Positions 37,576 to 50,757 of a DNA stretch of 64,000 nucleotides are shown one piece after another. The notes beneath the pieces are model-generated. The model saw nothing but the letters and a program-made list of their open reading frames with translations. It was not told where the DNA came from and made no database searches. Every line of letters starts with the position of its first letter. Position 1 is the stretch's first letter. The position numbers and the translations under genes are program-made. Source of the DNA: Siphonodentalium dalli (Eukaryota; Mollusca; Scaphopoda; Gadilida; Siphonodentaliidae); NCBI GenBank assembly GCA_032622095.1, contig CP136067.1, forward strand, positions 93,300,707 to 93,364,706, given 5' to 3'.

Positions 37576-38759
37576 TCTATTATATATTTTGGAAGATCTG
37601 TGTGTCTGTCTGTCTGTCTGTCTGTTTCCAATGGACTCGAAAACGGCTGAGCCGATTCGATGAAACTTGCTATGTGGGGGTATTTTCGGCCGGGGAGTGA
37701 CATAGGCCTATTAATTTGCCTGTGCGACACGACCTTGACCTTGAAATGACCCGAATATCACGGGATTTCGATGAAACTTGGTATGTGGTGGAATTTTCGG
37801 CCGGGGAGTTACATGGGCCTATTAATTTGCCCGTGCGACGTGACCTTGACCTTGAAATCGGGTCATTTCAATGTCAAACTGCCGAATATCACGGGATTTT
37901 GATGAAACTTGGTATGTGGGGGTACTTTCGTATGGGGAGTCTCATAAGACTATTCATTTGCCCGTGCGACGTGACCTTGAAATCGGGTCGATTCAAGGTC
38001 AAATCGCGAATTTTGATGGGATTTCGACGAAATTTGATACGTAGGGTTACTTTTGTCCACTGAAGGTATTGGACGGGTCGAGTCGTGACCCCGACCTGAC
38101 CTTGACCTTCAAAATGATCAATTCGAGGTCAAATCGGGTAAAACCGGATGGATTTCGAAGAGTACTTTTGTCGGGTACTTTTGTCCGAGCAGTGTTTTGG
38201 ACGGGTCAAATCGTTATCCCACCTGACCGATTTCGATGAAACTTGCTATCTGGGGGTATTTTCGGCCGGGGAGTGACCTAGGCCAATTAATTTGCCCGTG
38301 CGACGTGACCTTGACCTTGAAATCAGGTCATTTCAAGGTCAAACGCCCGAATATCACGGGATTTTGACGAAACTTGGTACGTGGGCGTACTTTCGTATGG
38401 GGAGTCTCATAAGCATTTTCATTTGCCCGTGCGACGTGACCTTGACCTTGAAATCGGGTAAATTCAAGGTCAAATCGCCAATATTGATGGGATTTCGACG
38501 AAATTTGATACGTATGGTTACGTTTGTTCACTGAGTGTATTAGACGGGTCGAGTCGTGACCCCGACCTGACCTCGACCTTCAAAATGATCAATTCGAGGT
38601 CAAATCGGGTAAAACTGGATGGATTTCGACGGGCACGTTTGTCGGGTACTTTTGTCCGGGCAGTGTTTTGGACTGGTCAAATCGTGAACCCACTTGACCT
38701 TGACATTCAAAATGGACAATTCAAGGTCAAAGCCCGGACGAAGTCGGGTCACCTTCTAG
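37576..38759 (+). mobile_element. Helitron 3 of the run
   Basis: Starts TCTATTATATATTTTGGAAG immediately after CTAG and ends GCCCGGACGAAGTCGGGTC, then CTAG followed by T. The interior repeats 'gacgtgaccttgaccttgaa' and 'gatttcgacgaaa' phrases several times. The same family lies at 53145-53487 on the other strand. ORFs of 77-115 codons here are read out of the internal repeats. Confidence 0.88.
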
Positions 38760-39359
38760 TAATTTATATTTATGACTAATAATATGATCTTGGTGGCGTT
38801 ACCATTTCTGATTATGGTTTACTTGTGTCTCTATGATTGGCTTTTCGAAACCGTAAGCGTATATATGTTCTACTAAAAAAATCCACTAAACAGCAGGGGG
38901 TGTCTGAAAAAAAAATTGCAGACACGAGACCTGAACAAAATCCGACCTCAGTGTACCCACCCCTCCCCTCCGTGCAAAAGCAAAAATAATATTTTCCTCG
39001 GCAAAAAATGGGACCCAACAACTTTATCGAATATTTGACACTACCTTTATACTAATGGTGTTATTAGGAATACCATCCCAAATGTATTCCTTTTCCACTG
39101 TTGTTTCCAATCCTGTTCAATTATCTATTGTACAATTTGATAATTACATGTGCCGTCGTACCATACCATTTAGTCTTCGCCATTATTATAAGGTACTTTA
39201 TTCTGTGAAACAAACTACCCGTATTTATAAACCTGCCTAAACACCAAATCTAACCTCAACATAATTTTGAGCGTTATTAATGTTGTACAATCCAGTGTTA
39301 AAACCAGGTGAATTCCAGGTATATTTCGTGTGTGTAAAATTGTCCAGCATATTGGCGGC

Positions 39360-39600
39360 GTGTAGTATATGTTAATCGATGTCGTAGATCTAGTGTAAGG
39401 ACGGCGTGGAGTATATGTTAATCGAAGTCGTAGGTCTAGTATACGGAGGTGGAGTATATGTTAATCGAAGTCGTAGGTCTAGTATACGGAAGTGGAATAT
39501 ATGTTAATCCAGTATACGGAAGTGGAGTGTATGTAAATCGAAGTCGTAGGTCTAGTATACGGAAGTGGAGTATATGTTAATCCAGTATACGGAAGTTCGA
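39360..39600. repeat. Minisatellite in left arm, about 45 bp
   Basis: Units contain GGAGTATATGTTAATCGAAG and GTCGTAGGTCTAGTATACGG. There are about five units, some shortened. The homologous array in the right arm (46500-46985) is about twice as long. Confidence 0.9.
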
Positions 39601-40382
39601 AATTCAATTACGAAGATACTCAAATTTGGTGGAATTTTTAAATTACCAATTTGGCATAAGACTCCCATGTTCTTCCACTAAGTCGGAAAACTCTCAGACA
39701 TGATAACATTTATTCAACACAAGTATTTACATTTTTACAGGCAGCCACGGAGAACAATATATAAGTATATCTTCTCAGGAAGAGTCCGTAGCAAGAGAGA
39801 TATCGAGAAGACAGTTTTAGAGAGTCAAGACTCTGACAAAGTATCTATATGCATAGAGGCCAACGCCCATCATCAAACCTGTGTCGATTCCCGATTGGAC
39901 CACGCAGGCAGTATGTCCACAACAGGTTTAATTTACATATATTCTTTGTGAACTCAACGGCCCGTAGAAATGATATAAAATCCTTTCACCCAGGTCGCTG
40001 TCCCACTGATATATATGTATAAATTATCGACTGAGGGCGATTACTCTGATACAGATTTAACCACAATCACGCCGTCTAACAGTAGAAAGTGTTACATAAC
40101 TCTTATCACCTTTTTCAAGATTTTTGTCCTAAGCCAAAAAAACTTGATGATTTCGTGATAGAGATCCAAACTATCCCATTTGGAATATGGATAGCTCTAA
40201 ATACAACATACAAGTTCCTAACACAGGAATGTCATAATCCGAGAAGTTCCTTGGGGCGAAATTGTTGATAACAGGGGATTGTTCCATAAAGTTCCAAAAC
40301 ACAAGAAAGTCATAATCCTAGAAGTTCCAAACGTTATTTCTTGAATAAGTTTTTGTTCTGTTTTCGTTTGGCTTTCTACATA

Positions 40383-40540
40383 GTTGATTCTGATCCAACG
40401 GTGGGAAATACTGGTGCCTTTCCCTACTATTCCGTTCGTCCTAACTATATCCCGAATAATCGGTTGATTCAGATCCAGCTTTGGGAAATAGTGGTACTTT
40501 TCCCTACTATTCCGTACGTCCTGGCTATATCCTGAATAAT
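40383..40540. repeat. Two-copy 80-bp tandem repeat (left arm)
   Basis: 'gttgattctgatcca', 'gggaaatactgg', 'tttccctactattccgt' and 'cctgaataatcg' recur in order 80 bp apart. The mirrored copy is at about 45585-45745. A 64-codon ORF spans it in both arms but differs at many residues between arms, so it is not taken as a gene. Confidence 0.85.
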
Positions 40541-41171
40541 CGCCTTGTTTCGGTACGAAAGTTGATTAAATTTCAACGTTACCTTGAATTTGGGCGTAAT
40601 TTGGTTAAGGGTCAATATATTTATAGTAATGTCTAGTGTAGGACTTCATATGGCCGCTGTGTAAGAACTGAAATTAATTAAGTCTAATGATCTTGGCATC
40701 AGCGTGTAACACCACACTGTACGTGTAACTCCACGTGTTCATTCATTGAAATGCCATTTGAACCGACTAAACATTTTAGTTGGGCTTAAAGGCCCTATAC
40801 AAGCATGTACAAATGCTCTATAACATAAAATTTTACTAAATTGTAGGCATCGACGTGTTGGACCACGCCGTTCGTGTAACAGAACTATTTCATTGCCTTG
40901 AAATGCCAATTTGAACATAACCTGCGGATATCAAGTCATTTCATTGACTACCCGAATCACAGGCCCTTTATTAGTGCAAATATTAGGCATATCTGTCGAG
41001 GTACTCATAATTTGTCAGCCAGTAATTCTAACAACTATCCTATAACATAAGCAACATATATATCAAGAGTAAATGGACATTATTCTATATAAATGTCATA
41101 TATTTTATATATCTATTCCTTGTGAATTTTTCCCGGCAGGATTCGTTACACCGAAATCTTTGCATGACATC

Positions 41172-44100
41172 GCATATTCTTAAAACTCGAACTGCCATTC
41201 ACAACTATAACCTAAATGTACACACTCGGAGGCAATTTGCTAATGACATATTGGTTCCAATAACTAAATATGGGTCATTGATACAAAACATATCCTGATT
41301 CATTGGATTCATTTCATTTTTGTTTTCTATGTGATTGTTAAGGGTAAGTTCTGTTATTAAAAACTCCTAATATCTGTGTGACCCACTTTTAAAGATAGCA
41401 GTGTTTTCATTAACTTTTTTTTATATTTAATTATTTGTTCATGATATATTCTATTCCAGATATTCTATGCCGTCAATAGACTCTCAGACATGATATGGAA
41501 TCATGTGAGTGCAGTATTACCCGCAGACACTCTAATATACCGGAATAGCTTTAATCATAGCACAATCAATTTTCTATACATTTTTTTTGTGTGGTTTCAC
41601 CATGATTGATTAGTCAGTTACATGCCTTACTTTACGACTTGTTCGAAACCTGAACACATTAAAACGATTCTGATTAACTTGTATAACGCATACCTACAAT
41701 GACGATACATGTACATCGATCTATATATTTTTAAAAATCGAAATTTTAACCCAATTCGAGCGTGTCGTAACACAAAATACCACTAACTATGGGTGTAGAT
41801 ATACTTGCAAAACATTTGAACTATTTGGCTAAACTGAAACATTCCCGAACAATTGTTTTTAATACTTCAAACTTCAAGCATCTATATCTTCTACAAATTA
41901 TTTAATTTAAGATTTCTTGAATCACCTATCTCACTTGAACTAACTTATTGCTAAACATATACATTTCTCTGGGCGCAACCAGTCTCTTGACAACTGCCAT
42001 AAATAACTATATTTTTTTCAATAGATTATCCGAGCACAGTAAAACAACATTTAATTTACTGACAGAACAACTTTAACTAATTCCCAAACCATGATTTGTT
42101 CAACACAAGAACTCACTGAAATCATACTGACTAACTTGACAACATCCTAAAATCAGCAGTAAATTTTATAGACCTATATAACCGGCATAATGGTGAGACA
42201 ATTTAATACCTGTTTAACCAGAATTTCCTAGAAACATTTTCGTTCAGTGATCTACATTATTAAAAAGTAATTTATTCTAGTGAATTCTTAAGCCTAATTA
42301 TACTTCCATGGTGTAACCAAGGAAGTATATTGTTTTTCTATTGCGGCCGTTTTCAGTTTTATTGAAAATACTCAGAAACTAATTGGAGGAGGACCGTGAA
42401 ATCTCTAGGGAATGTAGGCATCTAAGGGATACAGAAAATGAAGATATTTCTGTATAATTTTTTTTTTTAATTTCATTCCGTGGCGAAGCGTTCTGGCGAC
42501 ATCGCGATACCTTCATTTTCAGTATCCCTCAGATGCCTACGTTCCCTAGAGATTTCACGGTCCTCCTCCAATTAGTTTCTGAGTATTTTCAATAAAACGG
42601 AAAACGGCCCCAACAGAAAAACAATATACTTCCTTGGTTACACCGTGGAAGTATAATAATAGAGAAAATATTGAGATGAAAGAATCGCAGTTTAGTAATA
42701 CAAAATGTTCAGTTGTGTGACCATATGTTATCCTGGCTTTTGTATTTTCATCTGAAGTGTATGGGAGTGACCCCTCCCCTGCCTCGAAACTGTGTGACGG
42801 GATAAGCACATTGTCAACCCCGGCTCAAAATGCGAACTTTGAGGGCCCGTAACTTCGTTATTTACCAACGGATTTTAAAACTGTTTTCAGTTTTGTGATC
42901 TGCTGCTCTCAGAGATGCAATGGTATGGATTTCAGAGACGAATAACATTTTGAAATTGACAAGCATATGTGCCCAATTTTAAACTTTGAGGAATCAAATC
43001 TCCGACATTTTCCAACGGATTAACGATCTGTTTTCAGTTTCCTAATCAGCCTGTACGGTAGATGTTATATTCCAAGTTTCATCTGATTCTGAGACCAAAA
43101 CAAATTGGGACCTGGGACCACCCCCTCCCCAAACCCACAATACTGAACCGAACCTGACAGATTTTGGCGCACCACATGCGCTCTTTATTCCGGTCACACC
43201 AGCGTGTGATACGGCTACTTTCAGAGGAGTTGCGGTCGTTAGCAGATCAGCGCAAAAATGCGAATTTCCAGGACCAACAACTCTGGTGTTTCTAATCGGA
43301 TTTTAAAATTTCGTTTTGCTGTATGATCAACTTCACTCATGGAATGCCCATACCTTAATAGACTACTTTCGTTAAGATTTTTTTTTTTTTCGAAAAATTT
43401 GCCCCTACCCCAATGTAAATATATATGACCGACCCTGTCCAGTTTTTGTTTTCGCAATGAACTGACAACTACCAAGAGGACTGCGAAAACCGAATTCGGT
43501 TATCTACAATTATACAAAAGAACAGCTGAGTACAACCAATTTGAGGTTTGCCTATTTATGGGCCGTAACTCCTCAGGAAAAGCTCGGACACAAGTTTTGA
43601 TGCCGTTGGTCTGTAGGGCATATCGAGTCGTGCATACGGTCCAATTTTCGATGCTTTGCTCCTTATAATTTCCGAGATAATAAAATTACATGTTTTCGTA
43701 TAACGGGAGATAACTCTGCGAAGAAAGCGCGGACAATATTCGTTATGCGACTAAGGCATAAAACTCATTTGCCCCAACATACTTACCAACTTTTAGTTTT
43801 CTACTGCTCATTCTTTCCGAAATAAAGTGATTATAAAAGTGTGGAGTATTTTAATAATAATAATAGTGAAAAATAAAAAAAAAATTAATTTCATTCCGTT
43901 GGCAAATTCCACCGGAAACAAATGTGGAAAATTACTTTAAAAATCAAACTATGAGACAAAAATTTGTTGACGTGGTCAGCAGTATCCGGTGCAACTTTGA
44001 ACGATTGTATAAGTTTTAGAGTGGACCGTTTAATCCTTGTAGCGCGTAACATTGTTAACGGGTGAAACATATTACTCAAATTCAACCGCACCATTCTTGA

Positions 44101-44954
44101 TGCCAAATTCAAACGGGTTTATCAAGGAGCAAGCTAATGCACGAGCAGGTACAACGATATACCATAGATACGCCCCTAAAGATTTACTGCCCTGCCCGAG
44201 AGAGTGCGAAACAATGGAAAATCGGGAATCTACTCAATCTAGTGTTTTATATTTTTAACAATGCATGTGTTTGGTAGTATATATACGATCACCATTGGTT
44301 TTAAAACGGGCGGGTAAGCACTCGGATGACATTATCGATTGTGATATAGTTATCTCTTGATTACTGTTAACTCTATTACAAAGACGTTAATGAGTATAGT
44401 GTGGCGATGACCTCTGAATTAATTAATAAGCGGTCTTTCCTCTTTCATTAAAACGAACAATTCTGAATCAGAAACTGAATGTACTATCCACTAAATGCGA
44501 TATAACAGAGTTATTTTACATTAATATGATTTGCACCCTTTTGATATATATACATGCCGATTACTCTATAATCAGACACACCAAATTTCGTGACCGTTGA
44601 ACAGGATTTGGGCATCCAGGGGAGCGGTTATAATTAGCCATAAAATGTATCCCTACTGAATACAAATGAACTAATTGACTGGGTGAATGGTGACTCAGTT
44701 GGTCAGGACCATGATGCATTAGACAGTCATTAATCATCATGACATAAACCTTTGGAGTATATTTCTTATTTAGAAATGTCAATGCAAGTCCACAATCGGA
44801 TCATTAAGCACCAATATGCATTCGCATGAAGAGGAAAGGAACACACATATACGCATACCAGTCACATGGGATGGGATGGGATGGGATACCATGGAAGTAT
44901 ATCTGATTCCATGGAATCTGACCTCTAGTTATCTCTATTATCCTAACAATACCA
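41172..44954. other. Spacer between the arms of the inverted duplication
   Basis: AT-rich single-copy-looking sequence apart from a MITE at 42301-42653. Degenerate repeats of 'ccaacggattttaaaactg' and 'ttttcagtt' lie at about 42845, 42980 and 43270. Positions 43850-43905 resemble the centre of the MITE ('ttaatttcattccgt'). No gene was recognised, and there is no candidate transposase between the arms. Confidence 0.6.
42301..42653. mobile_element. 353-bp fold-back MITE with TA target duplication
   Basis: TACTTCCATGGTGTAACC begins the left end and its near-exact inverse closes the right end, with TA flanking both (42299-42300 and 42654-42655). Arms of about 140 bp pair almost throughout, leaving a central loop around 'ttaatttcattccgtggcg'. 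TA duplication suits Tc1/mariner-type mobilisation; the transposase is not here. Confidence 0.9.
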
Positions 44955-46499
44955 GATGTCACGCAAAGAATTCGGTGTAACGAATCCTGCTGGGAAAAAT
45001 TCACAAGGAATAGATATATAAAATATATGACATTTATATATAATGTCCATTTACTCTTGATATATATGTTGTTTATGTTACAGGATAGTTGTTAGAATTA
45101 CTGGCTGACAAATTATGAGTACCTCGACAGATATGCCCAATATTTGCACTAATAAAGGGCCTGTGATTCGGGTAGTCAACGAAATGACTCGATGTCCGCA
45201 GGTTATGTTCAAATTGGCATTTCAAGGCAATGAAATAGTTCTGTAACACGAACGGCGTGGTCCAACACGTCGATGCCTACAATTTAGTAAAAGTTTATGT
45301 TATAGAGCATTTGTACATGCTTGTATAGGGCCATTAAGCCCAACTAAAATGTTTAGTCGGTTCAAATGGCATTTCAATGAATGAACACGTGGAGTTACAC
45401 GTACAGTGTGGTGTTACACGCTGATGCCAAGATCATTAGACTTAATTAATTTCGGTTCTTACACAGTGGCCATATGAAGTCCTACACTAGACATTACTAT
45501 ATATATATTGACCCTTAACCAAATTACGCCCAAATTCAAGGTCACGTTGAAATTTAATCAACTTTCGTACCGAAACAAGGCGATTATTCAGGATATAGCC
45601 AGGACGTACGGAATAGTAGGGAAAGGTACCACTATTTCCCAACGCTGGATCTGAATCAACCGATTATTCGGGATATAGCTAGGACGAACGGAATAGTAGG
45701 GAAAGCCACCAGTATTTCCCACCATTGGATCAGAATCAACTATGTGGAAAGACAACAGAAAACAGAACAAAAACTTATTCAAGAAATAACGTTTGGAACT
45801 TCTAGGATTATGACATTCTTGTGTTTTGTAACTTTATGGAACAATCCCCTGTTATCAACAATTTCGCCCCAAGGAACTTCTCGGATTATGACATTCCTGT
45901 ATTAGGAACTTGTATGTTGTATTTAGAGCTATCCATATTCCAAATGGGATAGTTTGGATCTCTATCACGAAATCATCAAGTTTGTTGGCTTAGGACAAAA
46001 ATCTTGAAAAAGGTGATAAGAGTTATGTAACACTTTCTACTGTTAGACGGCGTGATTATGGTTAAATCTGTATCAGAGGTAATCGCCCTCAGTCGATAAT
46101 TTATACATATATATCCGTGGGACAGCGACCTGGGTGAAAGGATTTTATATCATTTCTACGGGCCGTTGAGTTCACAAAGAATATATGTAAATTAAACCTG
46201 TTGTGGACATACTGCCTGCGTGGTCCAATCGGGAATCGACACAGGGTTGATGATGGGCGTTGGCCTCTATGCATATAGATACTTTGTCAGAGTCTTGACT
46301 CTCTAAATCTCTCTTCTCGATATCTCTCTTGCTACGAACTCTTCCTGAGAAGATATACTTATATATTGTTCTCCGTGGCTGCCTGTAAAAATGTAAATAC
46401 TTGTGTTGAATAAATGTTATCATGTCTGAGAGTTTTCCGACTTAGTGGAAGAACATGGGAGTCTTATACCAATTTGGGTGTAATTTTAAAATTCCACCA

Positions 46500-46985
46500 A
46501 ATTTGAGTATCGTCGTAATTGAATTTCGAACTTCCGTATACTGGATTAACATATACTCCACTTCCGTATACTAGACCTACGACTTCGATTTACATACACT
46601 CCACTTCCGTATACTGGATTAACATATATTCCACTTCCGTACACTAGACCTACGACTTAGATTAACATATACTCCACGGCGTCCGTACACTAGACCTACG
46701 ACTTTGATTAACATTACTCCACGGCGTCCGTACACTAGATCTACGACTTTGATTAACATATACTCCACGGCGTCCGTACACTAGATCTACGACTTTGATT
46801 AACATTTACTCCACCTCCGTATACTAGACCTACGACTTCGATTTACATACACTCCACTTCCGTATACTAGATTAACATATATTCCACTTCCATACACTAA
46901 ACCTACGACTTCGATTAACATATACTCAACGTCCGTACACTAGATCTACAACCTCGATTAACATATACTACACGCCGCCTATATA
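46500..46985. repeat. Expanded minisatellite in right arm
   Basis: Inverse of the left-arm array, with about ten to eleven units of CTTCCGTATACTAGACCTAC and GACTTCGATTAACATATACT. Unit variants include 'ggcgtccgtacac', which form their own sub-block. Confidence 0.9.
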
Positions 46986-48401
46986 CTGGACAATACCATT
47001 TTACACACACGGAATACATCTGGAATTCACCTGGTTTTAACACTTGATTGTACAACATTAATAACGCTCAAAATTATGTTGAGGTTAGATTTGATGTTTA
47101 GGCAGGTTTATAAATACGGGTAGTTTGTTTCACAGAATAAAGTACCTTATAATAATGGCGAAGACTACATGGTATGGTAGGACGGCACATGTAATTAGCG
47201 AATTGTACAATAGATAATTGAACAGGATTGGAAACAACAGTGGAAAAGGAATACATTTGGGATGGTATTCCTAATAACACCATTAGTATAAAGGTATGAC
47301 AAAGTGTCAAATATTCGATAAAGTTCTTGGGTCCCATTATATTAGTTTTGTTTTTGCACGGAGGGGAGGGGTGGGTACACTGAGGTCGGAATTTTTTTAG
47401 GCCTCGTGTCTGCAATTTTTTTTCAGACACCCCCTGCTGTTTAGTGGATTTTTTTAGTAGAACATATATACGCTTACGGTTTCGAAAAGCCAATCATAGA
47501 GACACAAGTAAACTATAATCAGAAATGGTAACGCCACCAAGATCATATTATTAGCCATAAATATAAATTATAATATAAAATATATTGGTTACTTAGAATT
47601 CCGTTAAAACAACTAATCCTTCAAATTATTACAAAAAACTACGGCTTATTACTGCAGGTTTTTCATTCACCAAACCATAAAGCTTCTAAATGCGGATAAA
47701 AAATTGGGTTCCCGTCGTAAAATCTTCAAGTGTGCATGGCCCAGCCATTGTTCATACCTAAACATCAAACGCAATTAACACGGTCATATTAGTTACATAT
47801 ATACTGCAACTATAAGACATCCAGCGAATACACACCCCACGAAAACCCGAAATGTGTTGTCCTACGAATTATCCCATCGCTATAGCTCAATTTGACACGG
47901 CCAGATTAGACTTTCTACAATATCCTAAACAATAAAGCTTCTCAAATCATCGGCATAGTCAATAGAACTTTCACGAACTTGGACATTCCAACTTTTACCG
48001 GACTCGGGGTCGCAGAACAACTTTAACGCATCCCAAAATAACCGGAAAAAAACAATTATCTACACAGGTCCACAGATTTCTAAAAATTGACCAACAGTAT
48101 AGACCGGTGGCGTTAATGAGCAGTGCATGCAATTTTCTATCCTACTACACCGCTGATTATGACCTGATAGCAACACAAATAAGTATATTATTATCATGAC
48201 AAATAGAACCACATCAACTTAGTGTGAGCGACAAGACATTTGAATGACTCTATTTTCTAAAAATAAAACGGACTCATATATTCGTCAATTCTGCAAAAAT
48301 AGCTTTTTGGACAGTCCGAAAAACTTACGACTACAAGTAGCTTTTCGTAATTCTTATCAGTAATAGTTAATTATGTAAACGGTGTCCATTATGGTCGGTC
48401 A

Positions 48402-50757
48402 TTGTGCTCCCAATACGGATGTGTCAATGTCGACTGGGATGAGCTCATAACATGTGCATCTGATGTGAACACAGCTGCCAATAACTTTCAATTAGAATTT
48501 CTGTCCATAATGGCGAGAACAATCATACATACAGTAAGAACTTCTGACACAATCTGGTTCAATTCGGGCATCCGTTTTGAGATACGAAAACGTGACAGAG
48601 TTAGGAAAAAAGCCATGAAATCAGAAAATCCTGAAGTTTGGATAAAATATAAAAATATAAGAAACTAGCTGATGTGCCCGACTTCGTCCGGGCGGTCCAG
48701 AAACATGCCTATATGATCGGATATGAGCGAGTCAAGGTTAAGGACACGATCGCACGTAAAATTGAACCCGCCCATATTGTTCCCGGGATCAAAGTAGGAC
48801 TACATACCAAATTTGAGTCGGATCGGTTGGGCAGTTTTCGAGTCTATAAAACACATACAGACAGACAGACATAAGTTCTAATAGATATAATAGACAGTCA
48901 ATAACAGGAAGAAGCACGTGAAAATAAAATTTGAAGAAAACCTAGAAGAACGAATAAGAGAAGCATCTAACCCGCGAGACTTTTGGCGAATAATACATTA
49001 CCTACTAAACAAGAAACGAACAAAAAATATCCCCTCCACTATACAGCTCCTCCAGTACAATCCATGCCAACAATAAGACATATGCAATCGATTATAGTTT
49101 AAAAGCTAAAATTTAATACGACAGCTCCATTGCGAATTCTACCATTAATGATGCTAATCATAACCTGCCTAATGTTCCGAAACGCAGTGCAAACACCATG
49201 CCATATTTGATTTTCACAGAATCCGAGGTTGAAACAGCCATCAAATCTTTTAAACTTAACAAAGCCCATGGGCACGATGGGATTAGCGTTAGAATGCTCC
49301 GCGAAACAGCAAAATCGATAGCTCACCCCCACTGGTCCTTCTATTCAGGAAATCTATCAATTCAGAGAAATTCCCAAAGTCCTGGAAATCCGCAAACGTG
49401 ATCCCTACTTTTAAAAAAGATGATCCCGCTGACGCAAAAAATTACCGAACAATATCGCTTCAACCATGTGTAGCTAAAAATTTTGAGATAGTGGTTCTGA
49501 AACAGATTAGTAAAATTTTCTTCGAAAGTGAACTCTCGGTTTTCTCACAGGTCACAGTGCAATATACCATTGAAGGCTCTGTCAAAAAGATTGTCTCGCC
49601 CTTATCTCAACTCCGTCGGATCAAATATCAACTAAACAGGAAAACCATCGAAATTATTTACAAAACATACATTTTATCACTATTTGATTATTCAGATGCC
49701 GTTTGGGACAATGCCTCTAAATATATGTTAGAAAAGCTTGACCGGCTTCATATCGAGGCTGCAGTGGTCGGATAGTCAGCGGTATCACCCGTTCTGCTTC
49801 GGACAACAGGGTATTACAGGAAGTTGGATGGCCTTCACTCAATAAAAGACGTCAAATACATAAATTTCAGGCAACTATTTAGCATCCTCATAGCTATCAA
49901 CTACACTCCCCCCCCCCCAAGGATCGCATGAAGTTGCAGACTATCATTGTAGACGCCCCAGTAAATTTATTCATATTACTGCTATTCTGAACACTTCAAC
50001 AGTCATTTTCCCAGCGATGATCATGGAATGTAATAAACTTCCCAAATTAATCGCTTACGCTGATAAATTGTCTACCTTTAAAACCAACTTGCAACATATA
50101 GATCCCGCGCCCAGTCCACATCGACATTTCTACGTTGGACACAGAAATACAACATTTTTCATTGTCGTCAACGTAATTTGTATAGTGATCTCCCATCTGA
50201 TATGTTCAACAACTATATCGCTGACAGCACTGCATGTTCGTGTGGAAACCGGTATGAAGAGGCATATCACTATGTCATCATGTGCACATTGTACCAAAGA
50301 GAGCGCTCAGAATTTTCTGAGAAACAAGCCCGTGAAAATCTCACAATAAGCAATATTGCAGAAATCATGTGTGAATACCTCATATCTTGTCCAAAAAAAA
50401 ATATGAAACTATTTTACATCACACAGCAATATATTGCAGCGACTAAGCGTTTCGACCCCTAAATGATTATTCATATGTATATTATTTTTGTATACACTTA
50501 AAAGTTCTTCCGGAATTTCAATTTGTTATCTTGCAGTTATCTCACAAATGGACCAACCTCCACCACAAACATGCTCGTTCTTATGAATTATCCGTACTCT
50601 CTTCCAGAGCGCTACTCAAAACCAAAATAGAGTACATGACTGTCTACTTTTACTTTTTTTAAACCTCCGAACATACACTAATATATTAGATATTAGCACT
50701 CGCTAACCGTTCGAAACAATCATAATGTAGCCACATTGTTTTAAACACAAATTTCCA
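48402..50757 (+). pseudogene. Dead non-LTR retrotransposon, right-arm copy
   Basis: Same structure as the left-arm copy: pre-RT region (IWFNSGIRFEIRKRDRVRKK), Helitron insertion, RT fingers, the shared frameshift, the shared loss of the YADD palm, then thumb, cysteine cluster and C-terminus ending QQYIAATKRFDP. It has private damage, such as a frameshift after DRLHIEAA near 49765 and a shortened stretch near 49875. It is cut at 50757 within the 3' UTR. Defects common to both arms show it was inactive before the duplication. Confidence 0.85.
48665..48894 (-). mobile_element. Short non-autonomous Helitron (right-arm copy)
   Basis: On the minus strand it runs from TCTATTATATC to the GCCCGGACGAAGTCGGGC hairpin and CTAG. 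It is the mirrored counterpart of 34472-34714 at the same site of the same retroelement. Confidence 0.85.

Larger units (their letters stand above)
32633..41171 (+). repeat. Left arm of large inverted duplication
   Basis: The reverse complement of 44955-50757 is found here in order: non-LTR remnant, the 35340-35800 module, 38760-39240, the 45-bp minisatellite, and 39700-41171. The arms differ by scattered substitutions and small indels. For example, 67 codons at 33964-34167 and 49198-49401 translate identically, while nearby blocks show a few changes. The left arm alone holds a 2951-bp Helitron insertion (35809-38759). The non-LTR element continues 180 bp beyond the arm on this side but is cut on the right. 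Confidence 0.95.
44955..50757 (-). repeat. Right arm of large inverted duplication
   Basis: Inverse of the left arm. It lacks the three-Helitron run: at about 47566-47570 it carries the uninterrupted sequence that flanks that insertion in the left arm. Its 45-bp minisatellite is longer. It ends inside the 3' UTR of the non-LTR element, about 180 bp before the element end preserved on the left. Confidence 0.95.

Noticed and set aside
39700..46423. 83-codon ORF conserved in both arms (39700-39951 and 46172-46423)
   Set aside because: Conservation follows from the duplication itself. The inverse strand carries a possible AATAAA (near 46408 on the + strand), and no domain is recognised.
47098..47493. 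131-codon ORF on the minus strand of the right arm
   Set aside because: The homologous left-arm region is broken up, and the shared 61 codons differ by several amino-acid changes, so there is no sign of purifying selection.
48669..48710. CTGATG ... GAAAC arrangement resembling a hammerhead ribozyme
   Set aside because: The second helix and core do not fit, and the GC hairpin is explained by the Helitron 3' end.
32633..50757. Maverick/Polinton-type element with long inverted ends
   Set aside because: No polymerase, integrase, ATPase or capsid-like ORF in arms or spacer, and the arms contain older unrelated insertions.
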